A stretch of DNA of 37,644 nucleotides from Desulfosporosinus sp. BRH_c37 (GTDB lineage: Bacteria > Bacillota > Desulfitobacteriia > Desulfitobacteriales > Desulfitobacteriaceae): assembly GCA_001516045.1 (NCBI GenBank), contig LOEW01000164.1, forward strand, positions 1-37,644, read 5' to 3'. Below the pieces are notes generated by a model. That model was not told where the DNA came from and made no database searches. It was given only the letters and a program-made list of their open reading frames with translations. This document shows positions 31,040 through 37,644 of the stretch, piece by piece (the first letter of the stretch is position 1; each line of letters begins with the position of its first letter). Made by a program: the position numbers and the translations under genes.

Positions 31040-33481
31040 ATGAAGGGACGTTATACAGAGCGTGCTGAGAAAGTTTTATCAATAGCGCATAATGAGGCAA
31101 AACGGATGGGACATCAAGTTGTGGGGACTGAACACATCTTGCTTGGATTGATTCAAGAGGGCGAAGGAATTGCTGCACAGGCTTTAATTGGAATGGACTT
31201 AGATCTTGTAAAAATTCGTAGTCAAGTTGAACAAATTACTGGGGTGGGTCAGCCCTTTAACGGGGAAGTGGGGCTTACCCCCCGAGTTAAAAGGGTTCTG
31301 GAGTTAGCGAATGAAGAGGCACACCGTCAAGACGTTAACTATATTGGAACTGAACATTTGCTTTTGGGGTTAATCATGGAAGGAGAAGGGATCGCAGCCA
31401 GAATTTTAGCAAATCTCAATGTGAGTCCTGAAAAAGTATGGAAACATGTGGTCAAGCTATTAGGTGGGGAATTAGATGAAGCAGCTATACCCGCTCCTAA
31501 TTCCATACCTTCTCCTAAAAATACCGGACCCGCGAATACGCCAGCCCTCAATGAATTCGGGCGTGATCTTACTTTGCAAGCTCGGGAAGGCCGTCTTGAC
31601 CCAGTTATCGGGCGAGAACAAGAAATTGAGCGAGTCATTCAGGTCTTAAGCCGTCGGACAAAGAATAATCCTGCTTTAATAGGAGAGCCAGGTGTCGGAA
31701 AAACAGCCATTGCCGAAGGATTGGCGCAGGGAATTGTCAGTAATAGAGTACCGGAAATACTTGTTAACAAACGCCTTATTACTTTAGATCTCTCGGCTAT
31801 GGTCGCCGGAAGTAAATACCGCGGCGAATTTGAAGAGCGTTTAAAGAAAGTCATGGAGGAAATCAGAGCGGATGGAAACATCATTCTCTTTATCGATGAA
31901 TTGCATACCTTGATTGGAGCCGGAGCTGCAGAAGGTGCTATCGATGCTGCAAATATTCTAAAACCTGCCCTTGCGAGGGGAGAGCTTCAATGCATTGGGG
32001 CGACAACATTAGATGAATACCGTAAGTATATAGAGAAAGATTCGGCATTAGAACGACGTTTCCAGCCCATCACAGTCGGTGAGCCAACCGTAGAGGAGGC
32101 AATTTCGATTCTTCGAGGTTTACGGGATCGTTACGAGGCCCATCACAGAGTGAAGATTACTGATGAGGCGATTGAGGCTGCTGCTCGACTGTCTGACCGG
32201 TATATTTCAGACCGATTCTTACCAGATAAGGCCATCGATTTGATGGATGAAGCTGGTTCACGTGTTCGTCTCGCCAGTTTCACCGCACCACCGGATTTAA
32301 AATCACTTGAAGATGAAACTGAACGCTTAAAGAAAGAAAAGGAAGCGGCGGTTATTAGTCAGGAGTTTGAGAAAGCCGCCCAAATACGCGATCAGGAACT
32401 CAAACTCCGAGTTGAACTCGCAGAACAACGAGAAGTATGGCAGAATAAACGTTACAAAGAAAATGCCATGGTTACACCGGACGATATTGCTCAGATTGTA
32501 GGAAGCTGGACGGGGATACCTGTCAAGAAACTAGCTGAGGAAGAAAGTGAACGTCTCCTGCATTTAGAGGAGACTCTGCATCAGCGGCTTATAGGGCAGG
32601 AGGATGCCGTCACGGCAGTGGCGCGAGCGGTTCGTCGGGCGAGGGCAGGATTAAAAGATCCTAAGCGCCCAATTGGTTCTTTTATCTTTCTTGGACCAAC
32701 AGGGGTGGGGAAAACTGAGCTCGGTCGCGCTTTGGCAGAGGCAATGTTCGGGGACGAAAAGGCTTTGATTCGTATTGATATGTCGGAATATATGGAGAAA
32801 CACGCGGTTTCCAGGCTTGTAGGAGCGCCTCCGGGATATATTGGACATGATGAAGGCGGTCAACTCACTGAGTCGGTAAGGCGTAAACCCTATAGTGTAG
32901 TTTTACTGGATGAAATCGAAAAGGCACATCCTGAAGTGTTCAATATTTTACTCCAAGTGCTTGAAGATGGGCGGCTAACGGACACCAAAGGAAGAACCGT
33001 TGATTTTCGAAACACGGTGATTATCATGACCTCGAACGTAGGGTCTTCCTTCTTGAGGAAAGGTGCAATGGGGTTTGCCGCCAAAAAAGATGAGAAAATG
33101 GACTATAAGAATATGCGTAGTCAGGTTATGGAAGAGCTGAAACGCACCTTTCGTCCAGAGTTCCTAAATCGTATCGACGAGTTGGTAGTTTTCCATGCTC
33201 TGCAAGAGGAACACTTGGAGAAAATCACGGAAATACTGATGAGTCAGGTAAACCTTCGCTTGCTAGAGCATGGCTTGAAGCTTCAGGTTGAGAAAAGTGC
33301 TATTGAGCTGATTGCTAAAGAAGGAAATGATCCAACTTTTGGAGCACGTCCATTAAGGCGTGCAATTCAACGCTTAATCGAAGATGCTCTATCTGAGAAA
33401 ATACTAGAAGGCGAATTTAAAACTGGAGATCAAATTAGTGTGGAAGCAGAGGAAGGAAAAATGAAGTTCTCCAAGCGTTAA
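31040..33481 (+). CDS. clpC: ClpC, AAA+ unfoldase of the ClpCP protease
   Basis: An 813-residue class I Clp/Hsp100 ATPase. Two N-terminal Clp repeats ([16 protein letters not shown]..., [15 protein letters not shown]) bind adaptors and arginine-phosphorylated substrates. AAA1 has GEPGVGKT and [15 protein letters not shown] middle region with a UVR-like segment ([16 protein letters not shown]) is where McsB/MecA-type adaptors act. AAA2 has GPTGVGKT and [11 protein letters not shown]. The start at 31040 ([12 protein letters not shown]) matches the family; a frame open from 30872 only translates the repeat region. AAGGAAGG lies 12 bases before the ATG. It is the final gene of the CtsR operon, with a palindrome after the stop. 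Confidence 0.97.
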   Translation: MKGRYTERAEKVLSIAHNEAKRMGHQVVGTEHILLGLIQEGEGIAAQALIGMDLDLVKIRSQVEQITGVGQPFNGEVGLTPRVKRVLELANEEAHRQDVNYIGTEHLLLGLIMEGEGIAARILANLNVSPEKVWKHVVKLLGGELDEAAIPAPNSIPSPKNTGPANTPALNEFGRDLTLQAREGRLDPVIGREQEIERVIQVLSRRTKNNPALIGEPGVGKTAIAEGLAQGIVSNRVPEILVNKRLITLDLSAMVAGSKYRGEFEERLKKVMEEIRADGNIILFIDELHTLIGAGAAEGAIDAANILKPALARGELQCIGATTLDEYRKYIEKDSALERRFQPITVGEPTVEEAISILRGLRDRYEAHHRVKITDEAIEAAARLSDRYISDRFLPDKAIDLMDEAGSRVRLASFTAPPDLKSLEDETERLKKEKEAAVISQEFEKAAQIRDQELKLRVELAEQREVWQNKRYKENAMVTPDDIAQIVGSWTGIPVKKLAEEESERLLHLEETLHQRLIGQEDAVTAVARAVRRARAGLKDPKRPIGSFIFLGPTGVGKTELGRALAEAMFGDEKALIRIDMSEYMEKHAVSRLVGAPPGYIGHDEGGQLTESVRRKPYSVVLLDEIEKAHPEVFNILLQVLEDGRLTDTKGRTVDFRNTVIIMTSNVGSSFLRKGAMGFAAKKDEKMDYKNMRSQVMEELKRTFRPEFLNRIDELVVFHALQEEHLEKITEILMSQVNLRLLEHGLKLQVEKSAIELIAKEGNDPTFGARPLRRAIQRLIEDALSEKILEGEFKTGDQISVEAEEGKMKFSKR

Positions 33482-33500
33482 ACTAAGACAGTCGGTGCTA

Positions 33501-33532
33501 GTGTAGGGGCAATTCACGAATTGCCTCTACAC
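33501..33532. repeat. palindromic repeat between clpC and radA-like gene
   Basis: A 15-bp stem with one G-U pair (33501-33515 with 33518-33532) reading GTGTAGGGGCAATTC in the left arm. TGTTTGAT follows, so termination is weak. The word TGTAGGGGC resembles dispersed palindromic repeats seen in several bacteria. Confidence 0.55.
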
Positions 33533-33567
33533 TGTTTGATCGGGAACGAACGGAAATGGGGCGGTAC

Positions 33568-34995
33568 ATGAAGACCAAGGTGATTTATCGGTGTTCTAAT
33601 TGCGGATCAGAAAGTCCAAAATGGTTGGGAAAGTGTCAAAACTGTGAGGAATGGAACACATTTGAAGAGTCAGAGAGTCAACTCAAAACGACATTTTCAC
33701 CCAGTAAGAGAAAGGCTTCTCCGAAGAGGTTATCTGAGATTCTAGCTAGCAATAGCGATAGGATTGTGACGAGCATCAATGAATTTAACCGAGTTCTGGG
33801 CGGAGGTATCGTTAAAGATTCCATCATTATCTTGACAGCGAAGCCGGGTGCGGGAAAATCAACCTTGCTTTTACAAGTGGCCGATGATGTTGCCCATAAG
33901 GGATATAAGGTTTTATATGCTTCAGCCGAAGAGAGTGATAGTCAAATCAAAAGTAGGTCAGATCGAATTCTGAATGGCAGCAACAATAACATTTGGATAT
34001 ATTCTGATACAAGTATGAACCATGTCTTGGCCTCAATTGAGGAACTTGACCCTGATTTGATAATAATCGACAGCATTCAGACCTTTACTTTGGAAGAACA
34101 TAATTCTCGGCCTGGCTCGCCTATTCAAACGATGGAGTGCGCCAACGAACTCTTAAAAGTAGCGAAAAATAACAGCCGCCCCAGAGCCGTAATCATGGTG
34201 GGGCAAATGACGAAGGACGATGAAATCGCGGGGCTTCGAGCGTTAGAGCATCTGGTCGACGCCGTGCTTATCCTCAACGGAGAAAATGAAGAAGAATTGA
34301 GAGGCGCTTGGTGTTCGAAGAATCGGTTTGGGAGTACAGGTGAAATTGGTTTCTTCTCGATGACTGAACAAGGGATGTTATCCATTGATAACCCGTCTGA
34401 GTTCTTTATGACCCAAAGAGGAGAGGGACAAACGGTTTCGGGAAGCGCCTTAACAGTGATCAAAGAAGGGACACGTCCTATTATTGTAGAAGTAGAAAGC
34501 CTTGTATCGAAGTCTTTCACTCCCTATCCGTCCAGAATTGCAGAGTGTTTGAGGAGAGACCAATTAAACACTCTGATTTCTATCTTAGAACAAAGAGGGA
34601 AAATTAACCTTTATGACAAAAATGTTGTGATTAAAACGACTGGTGGACTTCAACTAAAAGAACAATCCGTAAGCTTAGCCATCATCATGTGTATTGTTTC
34701 ATCTGTGAAAGACAAAGCAATTCTCAATGATACCGTGTTTGTGGCGGATGTAGGGCTTACAGGAGAGCTTAAGAAAGTACCTTCGATTGAGGCGCGCATC
34801 CGAGAAATAGACAGAATGGGATTTAAACGTGTCTACATAGCGAAAAATACACTTAGAGATTCTTCGAGATTCAAGAATCTTGAGATCAAAGAGCTTAACA
34901 CTTTGTATGATGTGATTCTGGATTTGAATATGAAGACAACAGCTAAGGCTGAAACTGAATTTCTAATTACTGAAGATAATATAGGGGGAGGCTAA
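33568..34995 (+). CDS. radA: RadA/Sms-like DNA repair ATPase, divergent
   Basis: A 475-residue RadA-type protein: an N-terminal C4 zinc finger (Cys9, 12, 23, 26), a RecA-like ATPase and a Lon-like C-terminal domain. Walker A reads AKPGAGKST (91-99), where most RadA have GEPGIGKST. The KNRFG motif is intact (251-255). The usual GHVTKEG-IAGP segment reads GQMTKDDEIAGL. RadA helps process recombination intermediates by branch migration. The ATG at 33568 gives the family-like MKTKVIYRCSNCG; an ATG at 33556 is possible. The place after clpC is normal for radA in Firmicutes, but the usual disA gene does not follow. It may be a diverged or second radA. Confidence 0.87.
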   Translation: MKTKVIYRCSNCGSESPKWLGKCQNCEEWNTFEESESQLKTTFSPSKRKASPKRLSEILASNSDRIVTSINEFNRVLGGGIVKDSIIILTAKPGAGKSTLLLQVADDVAHKGYKVLYASAEESDSQIKSRSDRILNGSNNNIWIYSDTSMNHVLASIEELDPDLIIIDSIQTFTLEEHNSRPGSPIQTMECANELLKVAKNNSRPRAVIMVGQMTKDDEIAGLRALEHLVDAVLILNGENEEELRGAWCSKNRFGSTGEIGFFSMTEQGMLSIDNPSEFFMTQRGEGQTVSGSALTVIKEGTRPIIVEVESLVSKSFTPYPSRIAECLRRDQLNTLISILEQRGKINLYDKNVVIKTTGGLQLKEQSVSLAIIMCIVSSVKDKAILNDTVFVADVGLTGELKKVPSIEARIREIDRMGFKRVYIAKNTLRDSSRFKNLEIKELNTLYDVILDLNMKTTAKAETEFLITEDNIGGG

Positions 34996-34999
34996 TTAA

Positions 35000-35317
35000 G
35001 TGAAAGACAATCCTAATAAGATATGGGTCGTTGTGATCCCAATACGTGCGAGAAATCCAGAGTATTCTCAATATAATTCGGTCTTGGAGGCACTATCCGA
35101 TTTTGATGATTGGACACTCGATACGGGCACTATAACAAGATGCGATGTAATCTATCGAGGAATCACGATGATGCATTCTTCAAAAGGTAAAGTGAGTGGT
35201 GCAGCATGCGAGCAGTATAACCAAGATTGCACAATAAGAAATAAATTACCAAACTCACTAGAGATACTAAATTGCGAAGAATGTGTTAAAAAAATGATCG
35301 TAGATTACGTATTATAA
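35000..35317 (+). CDS. small unknown protein translationally linked to the radA-like gene
   Basis: A 105-residue protein of no recognised family. The GTG at 35000 lies four bases after the radA-like stop, with GGGGGAGG inside the end of that gene as the ribosome site, so the two are co-expressed. The product is soluble and has five Cys, including CEQYNQDC and a C-terminal NCEECVKKM, which could bind metal. A role beside RadA is suggested only by position. Confidence 0.65.
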   Translation: MKDNPNKIWVVVIPIRARNPEYSQYNSVLEALSDFDDWTLDTGTITRCDVIYRGITMMHSSKGKVSGAACEQYNQDCTIRNKLPNSLEILNCEECVKKMIVDYVL

Positions 35318-35349
35318 CTAAATCTTACATTAAAGCAAACTGTTAAAAG

Positions 35350-35386
35350 GAGTCCCGACCGGTACGCCGGATAAAGGGCTCTTTAT
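35350..35386 (+). terminator. imperfect terminator after the radA-linked gene
   Basis: An imperfect stem: GAGTCCC pairs with GGGCTC and CCGG with CCGG around TACG, followed by TTTATTTG. The rest of the gap (to 35485) shows nothing recognisable. Confidence 0.5.
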
Positions 35387-35485
35387 TTGTTGATTAGTTA
35401 GCTAGGGGTACTTTTGCAACAAATCGTGAACAGAGCCTTTTGCCAAAGACGGTGGGGGGCGAATATAGGTCTTACAATAAGAAGC

Positions 35486-35506
35486 GGCCTTAAATTATAA
35501 GGCCGT
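35486..35506 (-). terminator. terminator of the DUF2892 gene
   Basis: CGGCCTTA-AATTA-TAAGGCCG is a perfect 8-bp hairpin 19 bases downstream of the minus-strand stop, followed on that strand by CTTCTTATTG. Confidence 0.6.
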
Positions 35507-35524
35507 AGGTGAAGAAACTATTGC

Positions 35525-35713
35525 TTATTCTTTAGCATCGCAGGTCGAAATTCCCAAGACATCACTAACCGGGCAATAACGAATCGCCCCTGTTATTATG
35601 GGCGCGAGCCCAATTACCCCCCACCAGTTTCTGAAGTATAGACCTAAAAGAACTATTAATACACCGATCATAATTCTTACAATTTGCTCGGTTCTACCAA
35701 CATTACATTTCAT
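35525..35713 (-). CDS. DUF2892-type small membrane protein
   Basis: A 62-residue inner-membrane protein. It starts MKCNVGRTEQIVRIMIGVLI and has two hydrophobic helices (IVRIMIGVLIVLLGLYF and VIGLAPIITGAI), then the RYCPVSDVLGISTC tail. The NVGxxEQxxRxxxG entry and the CP/C end match the DUF2892 family, also found fused to rhodanese domains as in YgaP. The ATG at 35713 has GAGGTGATTG directly upstream; a longer frame to 35815 would bury that site. Role unknown, perhaps linked to sulfur handling. Confidence 0.85.
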   Translation of the reverse strand: MKCNVGRTEQIVRIMIGVLIVLLGLYFRNWWGVIGLAPIITGAIRYCPVSDVLGISTCDAKE

Positions 35714-35815
35714 TTCAATCACCTCACAACTATTTTGTCCGAATCGCTGAAAATAACGCAAAGGAACTAAACTTAATGTATTCTCCTCTGAGGGCTTAAT
35801 CTTTCTCTTGTTCAC

Positions 35816-36097
35816 TATTGAAAATATTCCATATATCTACAATATATTACGGATTTATTGATTATAATCCCTTGTTAATTGGACAAAATTGTAATAAAAT
35901 TTGACAAAGAATGTAAATTAGTTACATGTTTAGAGGTGATGCTTTATACATAGTTGTTAGTGATTTCAATCTATATTGGCATTTTTCTGGTAATATCATA
36001 ATGTCATCTCCAAGTGTCTTATTTCATTAAAGACAGATAACCTTATACCTCTAAGCTTTTTTGTTCTAGCCTACTGGAAGTTGAGGAAGGTGATCTA
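35816..36097. other. AT-rich divergent intergenic region
   Basis: No gene is seen. TTGACA near 35902 could be a -35 element for the Spo0E-like gene, but the -10 is unclear. ATTTGACAAAG nearby is a one-mismatch relative of the Spo0A box in reverse, which would suit a Spo0E-type gene but is weak evidence. Confidence 0.35.
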
Positions 36098-36271
36098 ATG
36101 AGGGACGAATTACTGGATTTACTATATGCCGTTGAAGCGAAACGCGATCAACTTAATAAACTTGCTTTATGTAGAGAACTCACTTCTGAAGAAGTGGTTA
36201 AATCTAGCCGTGAGTTGGACAAACTATTAAATCAAGTATATATTTTGAGCAAACACAAAGGAACTAAATAG
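36098..36271 (+). CDS. Spo0E-like aspartyl-phosphate phosphatase
   Basis: A 57-residue protein, MRDELLDLLYAVEAKRDQLN at the start and KSSRELDKLLNQVY near the end. The S-x-E-L-D motif with a leading helix is the Spo0E-family signature; these two-helix proteins dephosphorylate Spo0A~P and delay sporulation. The ATG lies behind GGAAGGTGATC. It is transcribed alone, with a terminator right after it. The family is clear from motif and size; whether Spo0A is the target is inferred. Confidence 0.85.
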   Translation: MRDELLDLLYAVEAKRDQLNKLALCRELTSEEVVKSSRELDKLLNQVYILSKHKGTK

Positions 36272-36291
36272 TATGATATGCACAAAGCAGC

Positions 36292-36316
36292 CCGGAATTA
36301 TTCCGGACTTTTTTTG
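36292..36316 (+). terminator. terminator of the Spo0E-like gene
   Basis: CCGGAA (36292-36297) and TTCCGG (36301-36306) with a TTA loop, followed by ACTTTTTTT. Confidence 0.88.
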
Positions 36317-36464
36317 TTTCCATTTAACTTTTTATGTCTTTGCTTTTGATACATAGTGGCAGAAACATAGTATAGAAACATTATGGCTATGTTACTCTTC
36401 CATACATACGTTTTTAATGATAATATATAATAAGAAAATCATTATTATCGAGGAGGAGAATCCA

Positions 36465-36573
36465 ATGCCGTTACTGTAACCTACTTTATCAGTTCAGATA
36501 CAGTGGTCATCAAGACCCTGAATTGGGCAAACGCTTGATGCACAGTTTCTTTTTGAAAGTAATTCATATTTAA
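36465..36573 (+). pseudogene. frameshifted, truncated DsrE/YedF-like fragment
   Basis: Behind a strong GAGGAGGAG site, an ATG at 36465 reads only four codons before a stop. The next frame gives VTVTYFISSDTV and a third gives GHQDPELGKRLMHSFFLKV up to a TAA at 36571. Adding back one base near 36470 and one G near 36505 yields a continuous ISSDTVGHQDPELGKRLM product, matching the start of DsrE/YedF-like domains (ISSDTxGxGDxELGxxLM). The remaining two thirds of the domain are missing. This is the remnant of a sulfur/selenium-carrier-type gene upstream of a dehydratase, where such genes are often found. Confidence 0.6.
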
Positions 36574-36598
36574 TTGTAGAGAACGGGGAGGTAAAAGA

Positions 36599-37644
36599 AT
36601 GGATAACAGAGAATTATGGACTATGCTGGGTATGGACTTAGAGAAACACGATGATTTTTTGGCCCCTGTACCAGCGATTTTTACGAGTTTGTTTTTAGAT
36701 CGGCCCAATCGTCCTAAAACGATGGGGTATTTTGATATGATAGTCGGAGATGTTCATGGGATTCGTGTGCATGAACTCTATGCTATGAAAGAAGCCGGCG
36801 CTAAGGTGTTCTCGACTTTTTGCGTCTATGTTCCAGAAGAAATCGTCGTAGCGACGGGGAGTGCCAGCATCGGATTATGTGCTGGAGCCCAGTATACTGT
36901 TTCTTCGGGAGAAAAAGTCTTGCCTCGCAACCTCTGTCCACTGATTAAGTCGACCATGGGTTTTAAACTAGACCGCATCTGTCCGTACTTTCAAGTTTCT
37001 GATTGGGTGATTGGGGAGACAACATGTGATGGGAAGAAGAAGGCGTGGGAGATTCTCAATGAACATATTCCAACCTATGTGATGGATCTTCCGCAAAAGA
37101 AAGACGCCAAAGACGCCCGCCTCTGGGAAGAAGAAGTGCGTGAATTCGCTTCTTTCATTGAACGTGAGACCAAGGTGGACCTAACCGCCGAGAATCTTGC
37201 TCAGGGAATTGAGAAGATCAACGCGAAACGCCAAGCGCTTCAAAGACTAGCTGCTTTAAGAAAGCATAGCCCAGCCCCCATTCACGGCTTAGATGTCCTA
37301 CTGATCAATCAACTCTCCTTCTTTGACGACCCGATTCGCTTCGCGGGCCAAGTCAATGCGCTGTGTGATGAACTCGATGTGCGGGTCAAAGAGGGCTTCG
37401 GCGTCGCACCTGTTGATGCACCAAGGATTCTAGTTACGGGTACCCCTCAACCACTTCCGGCCTGGAAACTTCATGCCTTAATCGAACAAGCTGGGGCCGT
37501 CGTTGTTGGAGAAGAAACCTGCACAGGGGAACGTTATTATAAGGATGTCACTGAGTATGCGGATAACGTCTCGGATATGCTCGCTAACATTGCTAAGCGC
37601 CCTTTAAAGGTGAATTGTGCTTGCTTTACCCCAAATCTTGGGCG
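36599..37644 (+). CDS. 2-hydroxyacyl-CoA dehydratase/double-cubane cluster protein, 3' end outside window
   Basis: An open frame of 348 codons that runs off the window, belonging to the HgdB/FldB/YjiM-type 2-hydroxyacyl-CoA dehydratase D-subunit family. It starts MDNRELWTMLGMDLEKHDDF. Conserved blocks are STFCVYVPEEIVVATG (first Cys ligand region), GLCAGAQ, NLCPLIKSTMGF, DWVIGETTCDGKKKAWE and, later, GEETCTGERYY and NCACF. The multiple Cys fit a [4Fe-4S] or double-cubane [8Fe-9S] centre. A partner ATPase/activase (YjiL/HgdC-like) would be expected downstream. The presence of a DsrE/YedF-like remnant upstream fits the YjiM-type genes better than a true 2-hydroxyglutaryl-CoA dehydratase. GGGGAGG precedes the ATG. 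Confidence 0.88.
   Translation, partial: MDNRELWTMLGMDLEKHDDFLAPVPAIFTSLFLDRPNRPKTMGYFDMIVGDVHGIRVHELYAMKEAGAKVFSTFCVYVPEEIVVATGSASIGLCAGAQYTVSSGEKVLPRNLCPLIKSTMGFKLDRICPYFQVSDWVIGETTCDGKKKAWEILNEHIPTYVMDLPQKKDAKDARLWEEEVREFASFIERETKVDLTAENLAQGIEKINAKRQALQRLAALRKHSPAPIHGLDVLLINQLSFFDDPIRFAGQVNALCDELDVRVKEGFGVAPVDAPRILVTGTPQPLPAWKLHALIEQAGAVVVGEETCTGERYYKDVTEYADNVSDMLANIAKRPLKVNCACFTPNLG

Noticed and set aside
36481..36708. A 75-codon minus-strand frame over the dehydratase start
   Set aside because: It is antisense to a clearly conserved gene and has no ribosome site or family features.

Overview
The window looks like a chromosomal segment of an anaerobic, spore-forming Firmicute of the Peptococcaceae type (Desulfosporosinus, Desulfitobacterium or Syntrophobotulus relatives). 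The grounds are strong GGAGG-type ribosome binding sites, moderate GC, a ctsR-mcsA-mcsB-clpC operon, a Spo0E-like phosphatase, rubrerythrin, and acyl-CoA and 2-hydroxyacyl-CoA dehydratase-type enzymes. The genus is inferred from gene content, not from a search.

Bases 1-8230 (+ strand) form a glycolate/glyoxylate module. It holds two GlcD-like FAD oxidases (the first cut by the window edge), a cupin protein, a SucC/SucD-like acyl-CoA ligase whose two subunit genes flank a small Fe-S protein gene, a CitE/malyl-CoA lyase-like aldolase and a malic enzyme. Together they can run glycolate > glyoxylate, glyoxylate + acetyl-CoA > malyl-CoA, malyl-CoA + ADP > malate + ATP, and malate > pyruvate. This is the substrate-level phosphorylation route known for fermentative glycolate degraders.

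Bases 8300-10400 (- strand) carry a metallo-beta-lactamase-fold hydrolase, a chemoreceptor-like gene broken by an in-frame stop, and a small palindromic element with inverted-repeat ends.

Bases 10455-22326 (- strand) form a catabolic regulon. Downstream of a sigma-54 activator of the AcoR type lie two sigma-54 promoters. The first drives SDR-MFS-SDR. The second drives acyl-CoA dehydrogenase, ferredoxin-nitroreductase fusion, acyl-CoA synthetase, DUF35 protein, thiolase and a VOC epimerase. Both promoters have TGTCACA-containing upstream sites. At the first, a 376-bp hairpin-ended element that looks derived from IS200/IS605 sits between site and promoter. The substrate is probably a carboxylic acid carrying a hydroxyl or keto group, but cannot be named.

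Bases 22700-28600 are mixed housekeeping and stress genes: DinB-family protein, RluA-type pseudouridine synthase, a 40-residue small protein, a YgbA-like protein lacking a normal start codon, a DUF1952-like protein, an MFS exporter, rubrerythrin, a universal stress protein, a second and shorter copy of the hairpin-ended element, and a tail-anchored small protein.

Bases 28675-35320 hold the class III heat-shock operon (CtsR box, ctsR, mcsA, mcsB, a repeat-filled gap, clpC) followed by a divergent RadA/Sms homologue and an unknown small gene. Bases 35500-37644 hold a DUF2892 membrane protein, a Spo0E-like protein, a decayed DsrE/YedF-like fragment and the start of a 2-hydroxyacyl-CoA dehydratase/double-cubane protein that runs off the window. 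No rRNA, tRNA, CRISPR array or intact transposase gene was seen.
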